Positions 24,709 to 33,589 of a stretch of DNA of 36,112 bases are shown piece by piece (positions within the stretch are counted from its first letter, which is position 1; each line of letters opens with the position of its first letter). This DNA is from Deltaproteobacteria bacterium (lineage in GTDB: Bacteria; Desulfobacterota; Syntrophia; Syntrophales; UBA5619), in assembly GCA_026388345.1 (NCBI GenBank), contig JAPLJY010000312.1:1-36112 (forward strand). The letters run 5' to 3'. A model generated the notes under the pieces. The model searched no databases and was not told where the DNA came from. It saw nothing but the letters and a program-made list of their open reading frames with translations. The translations under genes were made by a program, and so were the position numbers.

Positions 24709-24758
24709 TGCGGCAAAAATCCAGGGGCAAAAGATTTCCAGGGGGCACTGTTTTTGCG

Positions 24759-25577
24759 TTAGACTGACGTCATGAGCAAGCGTATCCCCACCGCCCCCAA
24801 GGCAAATGCCAGCCCCCGGATGATCCATGTTCCATGTATCTTGCGGGAGAGCCGAGCCCCCAGTGGCGCGCCCAGTAAAACACCTATGGCCAGCAAGAGG
24901 GTGCGGCGAATGCCCTGCGTAAAGGCACCGGTTGCGATATGGGTCAGCGTTCCCGTCAGCGCCATGTTGGTCAGGACAAACTGGGAGGTCGCGGTAGCGA
25001 TGTGCACCGGAAAATTCAACAGGTGCACCAGCACGGGCACGTGGATGATTCCCCCGCCGATGCCCAACAGGCTGGAGAGAAAGCCGACCACCATGCTCAC
25101 GGCGATCCCCAGGGGCTGATGATAGGAGAAATGATGGACCGTGCCGTCGGCCTCGGTCACGGTGCACGCCCGGTGGTTGGGCGGACAGGGCCGCGCCGCT
25201 TCCTTCCGGCCTCCGGGCTTGATAAACAGAAAGACGGAAACGGCAATCAGCAAAAAGCCGAAGATGCCGTCAAAGAGACGTCGGGGCATATAGGGCGTGG
25301 CAAGGGCGCCCAGGATGGCCCCTGGTATCGTCGCCGCCGAGAAGAGCAGGCCGGAGCGGTACTCGATCCGTTTCATGCGGGCGTAGGCGACGGAGCCGGA
25401 AAGGGCATTGAAGAAGACGACCGCCAACGAAATGCCGGTAATGGTTTCCGTCGTCGCCTGGGGGTAGAGCAGGAGCAGGATGGGTACGAGTACGAAGCCG
25501 CCCCCGGCGCCGATCAGCGTGCCGTAGGCCCCGATGACAAAGCCCAGGGGAATCAACCAAAGGTATTCTAAAGGCAA
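24759..25577 (-). CDS. TauE/SafE-family sulfite/organosulfur anion exporter
   Basis: The 272-residue membrane protein has about eight helices arranged as two similar halves, marked by GAYGTLIGAGGGFVLVPIL near residue 10 and GFLSSLLGIGGGIIHVPVL near residue 140. Family members are thought to export sulfite, sulfoacetate or related anions. The frame is open far upstream, but only because it lies antisense-free under the crp gene. The likely start is the TTG at 25575-25577, with GAAAGGA about eight bases upstream. It begins 29 bases after the Crp/Fnr gene, so the two are probably co-transcribed and the exporter may respond to that regulator. Confidence 0.85.
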   Translation of the reverse strand: MPLEYLWLIPLGFVIGAYGTLIGAGGGFVLVPILLLLYPQATTETITGISLAVVFFNALSGSVAYARMKRIEYRSGLLFSAATIPGAILGALATPYMPRRLFDGIFGFLLIAVSVFLFIKPGGRKEAARPCPPNHRACTVTEADGTVHHFSYHQPLGIAVSMVVGFLSSLLGIGGGIIHVPVLVHLLNFPVHIATATSQFVLTNMALTGTLTHIATGAFTQGIRRTLLLAIGVLLGAPLGARLSRKIHGTWIIRGLAFALGAVGIRLLMTSV

Positions 25578-25606
25578 GTGTGAGATCCTTTCAAAGTAAT
25601 GATCGG

Positions 25607-26287
25607 TCAGTCCCCTTCCGCCAGTTCGCCGAGCGCCTTCCGATCCAGAATCCGGATCGACCGGCCGTCTACCGCCAGCATCCCGGCGTTGCTCATCTTT
25701 CTCAGCACCCGGGAGAGGGCCTCCGGGGTGGCCCCCAGAATCTTGGCCAGTTCCCTCTGCGTGACCGTCAATTCCAGTTGGTTCACTCCCTGTCCGTCCT
25801 CCCCTTTCAGGGCATGGATCAGGAAGGAGGCGATCCGCTGAGGGATCTCCTTCAGGGCGAGGGATTCGATCAGGGCCATCGATTCCTTCAGGCGGTCGGA
25901 GAGGAGCCGGATGATGTTCACCAGCAGACGCGGCTCCTTCATGGCAATGGCCTCCATGACCGGACCGGGGATCAGAAGGATGCCGCTCTCCTCGAGGGCC
26001 ATGACGTTTGCCGGGAAGGACTCGATGGCAAAGGCGGTGCACATGCCGAAGGGCTCTCCCGGACCAAGCAGGTTGAGGGTCTGTTCCTTCCCCTCCGCTG
26101 AAATTTTGTAGAGCTTCACCTGCCCCGTGATGACGACATAAAAGGCATGGGCGGGATCCGTTTCGCCGATGAACATTTCCCCCGCCTTGCAGGTTCTGTA
26201 CAGGGCGCGTTCCGCCAGCGCCTTCAGCTTTTCGGCGGGGACCCCCTGGAACAGGGCCAATTTCTGCATCTGCTTCAGAAGATCCAT
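25607..26287 (-). CDS. Crp/Fnr-family transcription regulator
   Basis: This 226-residue regulator has an N-terminal cyclic-nucleotide-like sensor domain (about residues 10-125, GEMFIGETDPAHAFYVVITGQVKLY), a long dimerisation helix (about 125-145) and a C-terminal winged helix. The recognition helix reads TPEALSRVLRKM, with E189, S192 and R193 in the E..SR pattern that reads TTGAT half-sites in FNR-type proteins. It lacks the N-terminal cysteine cluster of oxygen-sensing FNR; only C33 and C83 are present, so the signal is different or haem/thiol based. GGAAGGA precedes the ATG. A TTGAT-like box lies just upstream of the start, which suggests autoregulation. Confidence 0.9.
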   Translation of the reverse strand: MDLLKQMQKLALFQGVPAEKLKALAERALYRTCKAGEMFIGETDPAHAFYVVITGQVKLYKISAEGKEQTLNLLGPGEPFGMCTAFAIESFPANVMALEESGILLIPGPVMEAIAMKEPRLLVNIIRLLSDRLKESMALIESLALKEIPQRIASFLIHALKGEDGQGVNQLELTVTQRELAKILGATPEALSRVLRKMSNAGMLAVDGRSIRILDRKALGELAEGD

Positions 26288-26302
26288 AAAAATTCCTTCC
26301 CA

Positions 26303-26316
26303 TTGATCCAGGTCAA
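26303..26316. promoter_or_regulatory. FNR-type box between crp and the RND operon
   Basis: TTGATCCAGGTCAA differs at one position from TTGAT-N4-ATCAA. It ends 16 bases before the Crp/Fnr start codon, a place suited to repression of that gene. Read towards the plus strand, its centre is 41.5 bases upstream of a start near 26351, with TATTCA (26339-26344) as a possible -10, so it could also activate the DUF2892-RND operon. Confidence 0.55.
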
Positions 26317-26453
26317 TGACGCCACGCTCTACAGTGTGTATTCATGAAGCCAGGAATGGAGAATATTTAACATAGGGAGCGAAGGGAAACAAAATATATT
26401 TGCAGCCTTTGCCGCTGTGCAGGGATCATGACCATAACAAGGAGGGAATGAAT

Positions 26454-26651
26454 ATGAACATGGAACAGTATATCCGGGCGATTGCGGGCAGCCTTGTCTC
26501 GCTTTCGGTTCTGCTGGCCTATCTCCACAGTCCATACTGGCTTTTCTTCACAGCTTTCGTCGGGCTCAACCTGTTGCAGTCCGCTATTACCAAATGGTGC
26601 CTGATGGAAATTATTCTGGGAAAATTGGGCGTTCCGCGCGATAATGGATAA
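26454..26651 (+). CDS. DUF2892 (YgaP membrane-domain) protein
   Basis: This 65-residue protein matches the DUF2892 domain: an N-terminal EQYIRAIAGSLV helix, then a second membrane helix with SPYWLFFTAFVGLNLLQSAIT, and a C-terminal helix ending ILGKLGV. In E. coli YgaP this domain anchors a rhodanese domain to the inner membrane; here it stands alone as the first gene of the efflux operon, and the last 30 codons of a rhodanese lie at the operon's other end. The usual cysteine-proline of the family (FCP) is replaced by WCL. The second in-frame ATG is chosen because AAGGAGG is eight bases upstream of it. Confidence 0.82.
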   Translation: MNMEQYIRAIAGSLVSLSVLLAYLHSPYWLFFTAFVGLNLLQSAITKWCLMEIILGKLGVPRDNG

Positions 26652-26729
26652 AAGGGGAATTGTTTTCGCCGGTTTGGCGCCCTGTTCCAACCAACTGTGG
26701 AGAAGTTCCGGCAGGCATCAGGAGGCAAG

Positions 26730-28127
26730 ATGAAAACAAAAAGAGATCCGACAGTCAGGAACAGGACCGCTACCGTCTTGTTCATTTTCCTGTTTTTTTT
26801 TCTGGCGGCGATGCCGGCGGAGGCCGGGAGCGCCTCGGGAGAGAGACTGACCCTGGATGAGGCCGTAAGGATGGCCTTGAAAAACAACCATGAGCTTCAG
26901 GCGCAGAGAAATGCACATGCCGCCAAGGGGGCGGAGGTCGGCGTCGCCCGCAGCGCCCTCCTCCCCAGGATATCCCTGGAGGAACGATATTTGCGGACGG
27001 CCATCCCCGCCTATGCCTTCATGACCAAGCTCAATCAGCAGCGGATCGAATTTGCCGACTTTGCACCCGATACCCTTAACCATCCGGCGGCCATCAACGA
27101 CTTTCAGACCGCCGTCACGTTTGAACAGCCTCTCTTCGTCAAAAAAGCCGGTATCGGATTGGAGATGTCCAAAATGGAGGCCGCGGCCTCGGAAGAGGCG
27201 CTGCATAGAAAAAAGGAGGAGGTGGCCTTCAAGACGGCCCAATACTACCTGATGGTGAGCACAACTGGTGCGTATGTCAAGGTTGCGGAAAAGTCCCTGG
27301 AGGACGCGCAGGAGCATCAGCGGCTTGCCGAGGTCCGATATGCGGCGGGGCTGGGGCTCTATTCCGACACGTTGCGCGCCGCCACGGCGATGGCGGAAGC
27401 CCGGCAGCGGCTCGTCAGTGCGGGGAAGAACCTCAGCGTGGCCAAAAGGGCCCTGGGACTCATGATCGGGTCCGCGGAAGCGGTCGAAGTCGCGGCGGAG
27501 ACGCCCGCCCTGCCGATCCGGGAGATTGAATCGTTGCGCACCCGCTCGCTGGTCCGGAGGGATGTCAGGTCCCTGGAGCTGCGGACGGAAAATGCCAAAA
27601 ACAACATCAGGCTGGCGGAAGCGGGTTATTATCCGCTGCTGGGCATGGGTGGAACCTATCAGTGGAATGACCACAACCACCCCCTGGGTGGCGAGGGGGA
27701 CGGTTGGCAGGTGATGGCCTTCCTCCGCTGGGAGCTCTTTGACGGCGCCAAAACAAGGCATGAAAAGATCAGGGCCGGGTATCAGGTCTCGGAGGCGGAA
27801 GAGCATCTCAAAGGCATGAAAAAGATGGTTTCCTTTCAGGTGGATGAGGCGTGGCTGACCCTGGAAGAGGCAAAGACAAACCAGGAACTCGCGCAGGAAG
27901 AGCTGAAAACCGCCGAAGAGGGCCGGCGGCTGGTAAAGGTCCGGTACGAAGGCGCCCTGTCGCCGATGGTGGATCTGCTGGATGCCCAGGTGAGTTTTGA
28001 CCGTGCGCGGGCCAATCGGGTGGCCAAAGAAAATGAATACAAGCTGGCGATTGCCGCTCTGAGTTTTGCCGGCGGCACGATTCTCCAGGATTTGCAGGTG
28101 GAAGAGCCGGAGGGGGGAACAAAATGA
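26730..28127 (+). CDS. TolC-family outer membrane efflux protein
   Basis: The 465-residue protein is the outer membrane channel of a tripartite efflux pump. It has a signal peptide (hydrophobic core FIFLFFFLAAMPAEAG around residues 20-35) and two outer-membrane-efflux repeats of long helices, starting LTLDEAVRMALKNNHEL and, in the second half, FLRWELFDGAKTRHE. The end VDLLDAQVSFDRARA and NEYKLAIAAL is typical. The start at 26730 has AGGAGG four bases upstream; an earlier in-frame ATG at 26697 has none. It is 78 bases after the DUF2892 gene and overlaps the adaptor gene by four bases (ATGA). Confidence 0.93.
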   Translation: MKTKRDPTVRNRTATVLFIFLFFFLAAMPAEAGSASGERLTLDEAVRMALKNNHELQAQRNAHAAKGAEVGVARSALLPRISLEERYLRTAIPAYAFMTKLNQQRIEFADFAPDTLNHPAAINDFQTAVTFEQPLFVKKAGIGLEMSKMEAAASEEALHRKKEEVAFKTAQYYLMVSTTGAYVKVAEKSLEDAQEHQRLAEVRYAAGLGLYSDTLRAATAMAEARQRLVSAGKNLSVAKRALGLMIGSAEAVEVAAETPALPIREIESLRTRSLVRRDVRSLELRTENAKNNIRLAEAGYYPLLGMGGTYQWNDHNHPLGGEGDGWQVMAFLRWELFDGAKTRHEKIRAGYQVSEAEEHLKGMKKMVSFQVDEAWLTLEEAKTNQELAQEELKTAEEGRRLVKVRYEGALSPMVDLLDAQVSFDRARANRVAKENEYKLAIAALSFAGGTILQDLQVEEPEGGTK

Positions 28128-29281
28128 ATGAAAAAATAAGCGATCGTCGGCAGATCCGGAAAAAGGGAAAACAACTGCCGCTCTTTTTTCTGCTTTTGAC
28201 CGCAGGTCTTTTCCTGACCGGCTGCGGCGAAAAGGCGGCCCCGGGCGACGCCCAGGTCAAACGGCCTCCGATCCGCGGCGTATCGATCGCGACGCTTGTC
28301 TCCGCCCCGGTGGACGAGTTCTATGAAGCGACGGGAACCGTGAAGGCCGCCCAGGTAAGCGTCGTGGCCGGCAGAATGATGGGCGCGGTGACTTCGCTGC
28401 TCGTCAAGGAGGGGGACCCGGTAGAGAAAGGGCAGTTGCTGCTGACCATCGACGATCGCGATGTGGCGCAGAAGGAGAAGGGGGCCGAGGCGGGCCATCG
28501 GGAGGCGATCAAGGCGCTGGAGTCGGCCCAGCAGAACCGCGAGCTGACCGACATCACCTATCGGCGTTACAAGAAGATGCATGAGGAAAAGGCGATCTCC
28601 CGGCAGGAGATGGACCAGTTCGAAACGCAGAACCGGTTGGCCGGGCTCGAATACGAGCGGGTGCAGGAGATGGTGGACCGCGCCGCGGCGGGTCTGGCCG
28701 AGGCTCGAATCTACCGGGGCTTTGCCCGGGTGACCTCCCCGATCCGGGGAGTGGTGACCGAAAAGAGGACCGAAGCGGGCAGCATGGCCGTCCCGGGCAT
28801 GCCGCTTCTGACGGTGGAAAGCGCGGCGGCCTTCCAGGCGGAAATCGCCGTCGATGAAAGCCTCTCCGGCAGGCTCAAGATCGGGGCGCCGGTCTTCGTC
28901 TCCATCGAGGCCCTTAACCGGCAGATGACCGGGAAAATTGTGGAAATCCTTCCGGCGGTCGATCCCCTGTCGCGGTCCTTCATGGCGAAGGTCTCCGTAA
29001 GCGGCCCCGGGCTGAGAACCGGTCTGTACGCCAAGGTCCGAATCCCCAAAGGGAAAAAAGAGGTCCTGCTGGCGCCCCGCCCCGCGATCGTCGAAAAGGG
29101 GCAGCTCACCGGCGTCTATGCCGTGGACGGCCAGGGGATCATTACCTACCGACTGGTCCGGACCGGCCGTGCGTACGATGGCCGGCTGGAGATTCTGTCG
29201 GGGCTCAAAACCGGTGACCGGATCATCGTCGGTGGCGTGGAAAAGGCCGAGGACGGCGGCGTCGTGGAAAAGGGAAAGTAA
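28124..29281 (+). CDS. RND efflux periplasmic adaptor (membrane fusion lipoprotein)
   Basis: This 385-residue protein links the inner-membrane pump to TolC. A signal peptide with lipobox LTGC places the lipid-modified cysteine near residue 35. A biotinyl-lipoyl-like half ([32 protein letters not shown], in pieces) brackets a coiled-coil hairpin rich in Glu, Gln and Arg (about residues 125-190). The second half-motif, [20 protein letters not shown], and a beta-barrel follow. Coupling to tolC by the ATGA overlap and to the RND gene 22 bases downstream makes this one operon. Confidence 0.93.
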   Translation: MNEKISDRRQIRKKGKQLPLFFLLLTAGLFLTGCGEKAAPGDAQVKRPPIRGVSIATLVSAPVDEFYEATGTVKAAQVSVVAGRMMGAVTSLLVKEGDPVEKGQLLLTIDDRDVAQKEKGAEAGHREAIKALESAQQNRELTDITYRRYKKMHEEKAISRQEMDQFETQNRLAGLEYERVQEMVDRAAAGLAEARIYRGFARVTSPIRGVVTEKRTEAGSMAVPGMPLLTVESAAAFQAEIAVDESLSGRLKIGAPVFVSIEALNRQMTGKIVEILPAVDPLSRSFMAKVSVSGPGLRTGLYAKVRIPKGKKEVLLAPRPAIVEKGQLTGVYAVDGQGIITYRLVRTGRAYDGRLEILSGLKTGDRIIVGGVEKAEDGGVVEKGK

Positions 29282-29303
29282 GGGAATCGGCGGAGAGGCC
29301 ATC

Positions 29304-32300
29304 ATGCAAGGTATCGGAATATCGGGAAACATCGCCAAGGCGTTCATCAAATCCAAACTGACGCCGCTCATCATCGTTGCCGCACTCCTGCTCGGACTTT
29401 TTGCGGTCGTCATCACCCCGAGAGAGGAAGAGCCCCAGATCCTGGTGCCGATGATCGACATCCTCGTTTCCTATCCCGGGGCATCGCCCCAGGAGGTAGA
29501 GGCCAGGGTTACGAAGCCCATGGAGAAACTCCTCTGGGAAATCAAAGGGGTTGAATATATCTACTCCATCGTCAAGCCGGGCTTCAACCTGACGATCGTC
29601 CGGTTCTACGTAGGCCAGAGCATGGAGGAGAGCATCGTCAACCTCAACAACAAGCTGTCGGCCAACTTCGACCGGATACCGCCCGGCGTTTCCTTCCCGT
29701 TGATCAAGCAGCGTTCCATCGACGACGTGCCGATCCTGACCCTGACCCTCTGGAGCGACAGCAACCGCACCTCCGGCTATGAGCTCCGGCGGATCGGGGC
29801 CGAATTGTGCGACGAGATCAAGAAAGACCAGGATGTGTCCGAGTTCTCCCTGATTGGCGGACAGAAACGGCAGGTCCGGATCACCCTGGATCCGGCGAGA
29901 CTCAAAGCCTACCAGATGTCCGCCTTTCAGATCACGGGCGCCCTGCAGAAGGCAAACTTCCTGCTGCCTTCCGGATCCTTCCCGACCGGCAACCGGGAAT
30001 ATCTCGTGGAAACAGGCGCTTTCCTGAAAAACAGCGAAGAGGTGGGCAATGTCGTAACCGGTCTGTTCAACGGCCGCCCCGTTTATCTGCGGGATGTGGC
30101 CGCCATCGCCGACGGACCGGAGGAGCCGTCCAACTACGTCTTCATGGGTCTGGGCCCGGCGGCGGAAACGAAAGGGATACGCAGCAAGGCGGCAGGACAG
30201 AAAGAGGCCGTCACGATCACCATCGCCAAGAAAAAAGGCGCCAACGCCAGCCTCGTCGCGAGGGAGGCCCTGGCCAAGGTGGAGGCCCTGAAGGGCAAGC
30301 TCATCCCCGGGGATGTGAACATCACCGTGACCCGGAATTACGGCGACACGGCCAAGGAGAAGTCCGATGAGTTGCTGAAGCACATGCTGATGGCCACGAT
30401 CGCAGTGATCTTCCTGATTGCGCTCACCCTCGGATGGCGGGAGGCCATCGTGGTCGCGGTCGCCGTCCCCGTGACGCTGGCCCTGACGCTCCTGATCAAC
30501 TACCTCTACGGCTACACGCTCAACCGGGTCACACTCTTCGCCTTGATCTTCTCCATCGGCATCCTGGTCGACGACGCCATCGTGGTGGTGGAAAACATCC
30601 ACCGCCATTTCAAGCTCCACAAGATCGAACCGCTCACCGCCGTCCTGGCCGTGGCCGAGGTGGGCAATCCCACCATCCTGGCCACGCTCGCCGTGATCGC
30701 CGCGCTGCTTCCGATGGCCTTCGTCTCCGGGTTGATGGGACCCTACATGCGCCCGATACCGGTCGGCGCATCGGCGGCCATGGTCTTTTCGCTGCTCGTC
30801 GCCTTTATCGTCAGCCCCTGGCTGAGCTACATCGTCCTGAAGAACGTGAAGCGGGAGGAGGCCTCCGAAGAGGGCGGGAGAATGTTTCGCGTTTACGAAA
30901 GGATCCTGCGGCCCCTCCTGGAGAGCAGGCTCAAGCGGATGCTGGCTTTGGCGAGTGTCGTCTTTCTGCTGCTGCTGGCTGTCACGCTGGTTCCCCTCAA
31001 GAAGGTCACGGTCAAGATGCTGCCGTTTGACAACAAAAGCGAGCTCCAGGTGATCATCGACATGCCGGAAGGCCGGACGCTGGAGGAGACGGCCGCCCTG
31101 GCGCGGGAGATGGGCGAATACCTCCGGACGGTTCCGGAGGTGACGGATTACCAGACCTATGTCGGGACGGCGGCCCCCTACAACTTCAACGGACTGGTGC
31201 GCCACTATTTTCTGCGCTCGGGGAGCACGGTCGCCGATATTCAGGTGAACTTCGTCGGCAAGGGGGAGAGGAAAGAGCAGAGCCACGCGATTGCCAAAAG
31301 GCTGCGGCCTCCGTTAAGGAAAATCAGCGACCGGTATGGCGCCAGGATCAAGGTGGCGGAGATCCCCCCCGGACCGCCCGTCCTGAGTACCCTGGTGGCG
31401 GAAATATACGGACCCGAAGCAAACCGGCGGATCGAGATCGCCCGGGAGATCAAGAAGATCTTTACGGAAACCGACGGTGTCGTGGACGTCGACTGGTACG
31501 TGGAAGAGGACCAGCCCAAGATCCGTTTCGCGGTCGATCAGGACAGAGCGGCCCGTGCGGGAATCAGCACCGAGGCGGTTGCACAAAGCCTAAGGATTGC
31601 GCTCTCAGGCGCGGGCGTGGGACTGCTGCATCTGGAGAAGGAAAAGGAGCCGGTCGAACTCTTTCTGAGGATGCCGCTTGCGAAGAGGGCCGATATCGAA
31701 GCGCTGAAATCGATCGGGATGCCGACGCCCGCGGGCGCCATGGTCCCGCTTTCCGAGCTGGTGAAACGCCAGGACGGCCTGGAGGAAAAGACGATCTACC
31801 GCAAGAACCTCAAGAACGTCACCTATGTGCTGGGGGATGTGGCCGGAACGGAGGAGAGTCCGGTCTACGCCATCATGAAGATGAAGGAAACAATCGAAAA
31901 GATGAAGCTTCCCGAGGGCTACGGCCTGAAACAGTACTCCACCGTCCAGCCGTGGCTGGAGGATACCTACTCCATGAAATGGGACGGGGAGTGGCACATC
32001 ACCTATGAGGTGTTCCGGGATCTGGGGCTGGCCTTTGCCGCCGTGCTGATCCTGATTTACGTCCTGATCGTCGCCTGGTTCCGAAACTTCATCACCCCGC
32101 TGATCATCATGGCGCCGATCCCGCTGACCCTGGTGGGGATTCTGCCCGGCCACTGGCTCTTCGGCGCCTTTTTCACCGCGACCTCGATGATCGGCTTCAT
32201 CGCTCTGGCGGGCATCATCGTCCGGAACTCCATCCTTCTCGTCGATTTTGTGGAGATGGAGTGGCGCGAGAAGGGGCATCTGCAAAACGCCCTGATCATG

Positions 32301-32579
32301 GCCGGCGCCGTTCGCTTCCGGCCGATTGTCCTGACCGCGGCGGCCGTCGTGGTCGGCTCTTTCGTGATGCTCTTCGACCCGATTTTCCAGGGACTGGCCA
32401 TCGCGATGATGTTCGGCGCCGTCGGCGCCACGGTTCTGACCCTGATCGCCGTGCCGCTGCTCTATTTCGAGTTTTTCCGAAAAAAACCGTGCCCGATGGC
32501 CGAGCAGACGGGGGAGATTTGCGAGACGGGAACAAAGGAGGGACCCTCGTCCTCGAGGGGAACGGCTGGAAGAACGTGA
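29304..32579 (+). CDS. RND-family efflux permease (AcrB/HAE1-like) with altered C-terminus
   Basis: The 1091-residue inner membrane pump uses the proton gradient to export substrates through the adaptor and TolC. It shows the RND layout: first helix (about 20-40), porter domain with [20 protein letters not shown], helices 2-6 with [19 protein letters not shown] (the DD pair of helix 4 for proton relay), a second porter domain, and helices 8-12 with [18 protein letters not shown]. The ATG at 29304 has GAGG five bases upstream; the open frame before it only reads through the adaptor gene. The last ~20 residues (GEICETG onward) are not RND-like, since the frame runs into a rhodanese remnant. Substrate is unknown. 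Confidence 0.92.
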   Translation: MQGIGISGNIAKAFIKSKLTPLIIVAALLLGLFAVVITPREEEPQILVPMIDILVSYPGASPQEVEARVTKPMEKLLWEIKGVEYIYSIVKPGFNLTIVRFYVGQSMEESIVNLNNKLSANFDRIPPGVSFPLIKQRSIDDVPILTLTLWSDSNRTSGYELRRIGAELCDEIKKDQDVSEFSLIGGQKRQVRITLDPARLKAYQMSAFQITGALQKANFLLPSGSFPTGNREYLVETGAFLKNSEEVGNVVTGLFNGRPVYLRDVAAIADGPEEPSNYVFMGLGPAAETKGIRSKAAGQKEAVTITIAKKKGANASLVAREALAKVEALKGKLIPGDVNITVTRNYGDTAKEKSDELLKHMLMATIAVIFLIALTLGWREAIVVAVAVPVTLALTLLINYLYGYTLNRVTLFALIFSIGILVDDAIVVVENIHRHFKLHKIEPLTAVLAVAEVGNPTILATLAVIAALLPMAFVSGLMGPYMRPIPVGASAAMVFSLLVAFIVSPWLSYIVLKNVKREEASEEGGRMFRVYERILRPLLESRLKRMLALASVVFLLLLAVTLVPLKKVTVKMLPFDNKSELQVIIDMPEGRTLEETAALAREMGEYLRTVPEVTDYQTYVGTAAPYNFNGLVRHYFLRSGSTVADIQVNFVGKGERKEQSHAIAKRLRPPLRKISDRYGARIKVAEIPPGPPVLSTLVAEIYGPEANRRIEIAREIKKIFTETDGVVDVDWYVEEDQPKIRFAVDQDRAARAGISTEAVAQSLRIALSGAGVGLLHLEKEKEPVELFLRMPLAKRADIEALKSIGMPTPAGAMVPLSELVKRQDGLEEKTIYRKNLKNVTYVLGDVAGTEESPVYAIMKMKETIEKMKLPEGYGLKQYSTVQPWLEDTYSMKWDGEWHITYEVFRDLGLAFAAVLILIYVLIVAWFRNFITPLIIMAPIPLTLVGILPGHWLFGAFFTATSMIGFIALAGIIVRNSILLVDFVEMEWREKGHLQNALIMAGAVRFRPIVLTAAAVVVGSFVMLFDPIFQGLAIAMMFGAVGATVLTLIAVPLLYFEFFRKKPCPMAEQTGEICETGTKEGPSSSRGTAGRT

Positions 32580-32629
32580 AGGTTATGGAGGGCGGCGTGC
32601 TGGCCTGGCCCTACCCACGGGGAAAGTAG
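32534..32629 (+). pseudogene. C-terminal 31 codons of a rhodanese-domain protein
   Basis: In the frame ending with TAG at 32627-32629 the sequence reads [27 protein letters not shown], in pieces [13 protein letters not shown] and VLAWPYP. This is the usual end of single-domain rhodaneses (GxxxVxxxxGGxxAW). The catalytic cysteine loop and the start of the gene are missing, and the frame joins the end of the RND permease out of phase. A deletion between the permease's 3' end and a downstream rhodanese gene explains both odd ends. Confidence 0.6.
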
Positions 32630-32648
32630 CCTGTATGGCCGCAATATG

Positions 32649-32685
32649 GAAGAGGGCGGCGGGCAAAAGGCCCGCCGCCCTCTTC
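32649..32685. terminator. Strong hairpin terminator between convergent genes
   Basis: A perfect 16-base stem (32649-32664 with 32670-32685; core GAGGGCGGCGGGC) closes a five-base AAAAG loop. It follows the rhodanese remnant by 20 bases and faces the minus-strand small gene, so it may serve both. There is no long T run, only TTC, so termination strength in the plus direction is uncertain. 32686-32794 holds nothing else I can assign. Confidence 0.55.
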
Positions 32686-32794
32686 GTGATCCGAACACCC
32701 CTCTTCCGGCCGGATTCCTTTTGCAGAGAACCGGTCAGATCTTCGTGTCTTCTGATTTCTTCTTCCCGCCCACATCGGAGCAGCCCTGGCGCAT

Positions 32795-32884
32795 TCAGGT
32801 CGAGATTCCCAGCCGGGGCAACAGCCACCCTTGGACGAAAAACCAAACCGCAACCACGATCAGCAAAATCAACAGACCATTCAT
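32795..32884 (-). CDS. 29-residue single-pass membrane protein
   Basis: This gene is too short for usual gene callers but is well supported. AGGAGG lies five bases before the ATG at 32882-32884, and an FNR-type promoter stands upstream. The product has one hydrophobic helix (GLLILLIVVAVWFFVQGWLL) and a short tail, PRLGIST, before TGA. After the TGA the same frame continues for 18 more codons, starting with ATG and containing one Cys and a Lys-rich end (GKKKSEDTKI). I do not recognise the family. A role beside a redox-responsive membrane complex is a guess from the promoter. Confidence 0.6.
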   Translation of the reverse strand: MNGLLILLIVVAVWFFVQGWLLPRLGIST

Positions 32885-32949
32885 TTTGTCCTCCTGGGTT
32901 CCTGTTTTACAGCGGGCGGTTCGTGCCATGACCCTCCGGTTATGGCCTC

Positions 32950-32991
32950 ACCATAACCCCGGTCCGTAGGTTTGTCATTGATCCAAATCAA
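32950..32991 (-). promoter_or_regulatory. FNR-type class II promoter for the 29-residue membrane protein
   Basis: TTGATCCAAATCAA (32978-32991) is an exact TTGAT-N4-ATCAA palindrome. On the minus strand TATGGT (32950-32955) is a plausible -10 box, giving a start near 32943. The palindrome centre is then at -41.5, the standard position for FNR-type activation. The start codon is about 60 bases further on. Confidence 0.6.
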
Positions 32992-33124
32992 CGGCGGGGA
33001 TTTTTCGAGGGATGTCCGCCCGGCCTTCCGATCCTGCTAATCTCCAGGGGATTGCACAGGAGCAGCCGTTGAGGGGGTTGGGATGACTGGTCGCAACCAT
33101 GAACGATTTACCGGATGTTCGGCC

Positions 33125-33153
33125 TTGACATATTATGGGCATATGCTTATAAT
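33125..33153 (+). promoter_or_regulatory. Consensus sigma70 promoter with palindromic operator ahead of DUF134/NifX-like genes
   Basis: A perfect TTGACA (33125-33130), a 17-base spacer and a perfect TATAAT (33148-33153). The spacer and -10 box also form a near-palindrome from 33132 to 33153, centred on GCATATGC with outer arms ATTAT/ATAAT. Such placement would let a bound protein block RNA polymerase; DUF134 itself is the obvious candidate repressor. Confidence 0.7.
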
Positions 33154-33173
33154 TATCCCCAAGGAAAGTAACA

Positions 33174-33560
33174 ATGTCGAGACCGAAGTGTTGCCGACAT
33201 ATCGGCGCCGTGCCGGGGAGAACCTGTTTTCATCCTGAGGGGGCGGCGTCTTCCGAGGAGATGCTTTTGACCCTCGACGAGTATGAGGCGATCCGCCTGG
33301 CCGACCTGGAAGGATTGTATCAGGAGCAGGCGGCCTCCCGGATGAGCATCTCGCGGCAGACCTTCGGCAGGATCATCGAGGAGGCGCACCGGAAGGTCGC
33401 CGATGTCCTCGTCAACGGGAAGACCCTCAGAATCGAGGGCGGTCCCGTTTCCATGAATGCAGAGGCGCCGGCCCGGTGTCCGCGCTGCCGCCGGGCCTTC
33501 AGTCCTGACTGCAACAAACACAATAAAATGAGTTGTCCGCATTGCAGGGAGCATGCGTAA
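33174..33560 (+). CDS. DUF134-family DNA-binding protein
   Basis: The 128-residue protein matches DUF134: an N-terminal MSRPKCCRHIG segment, a helix-turn-helix region (about residues 38-85) with LDEYEAIRLADLEGLYQEQAA and MSISRQTFGRIIEEAHRK, and a C-terminal zinc-ribbon-like tail with CPRC and CPHC pairs. Members are sigma-factor-like DNA-binding proteins often found next to NifX/NifB-like small proteins, as here. AAGGAAAG lies five bases before the ATG. The palindrome in its own promoter points to autoregulation. What it senses, possibly a metal or Fe-S state through the cysteines, is inference. Confidence 0.88.
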   Translation: MSRPKCCRHIGAVPGRTCFHPEGAASSEEMLLTLDEYEAIRLADLEGLYQEQAASRMSISRQTFGRIIEEAHRKVADVLVNGKTLRIEGGPVSMNAEAPARCPRCRRAFSPDCNKHNKMSCPHCREHA

Positions 33561-33589
33561 AATCAAACTGTTTTGAAAGGAAGAACATC

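Noticed and set aside
24709..24758. GCAAAAA/TTTTTGC inverted repeat between the AhpD-like and TauE genes
   Set aside because: The arms are short and far apart, with a weak A-T stem, so it is not a convincing terminator.
25578..26303. A 240-codon N-terminal extension of the TauE/SafE frame
   Set aside because: It lies under the Crp/Fnr gene in another frame and shows no domain. A ribosome site supports the TTG at 25575-25577.
29118..29303. A 62-codon N-terminal extension of the RND permease
   Set aside because: It only reads through the adaptor's end in another frame; family members start at the MQGIG methionine, which has its own ribosome site.
27836..31286. Long minus-strand open frames opposite the TolC, adaptor and RND genes
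   Set aside because: They are composition-driven antisense frames rich in Arg, Gly, His and Asp without domains; the plus-strand pump genes are clear.
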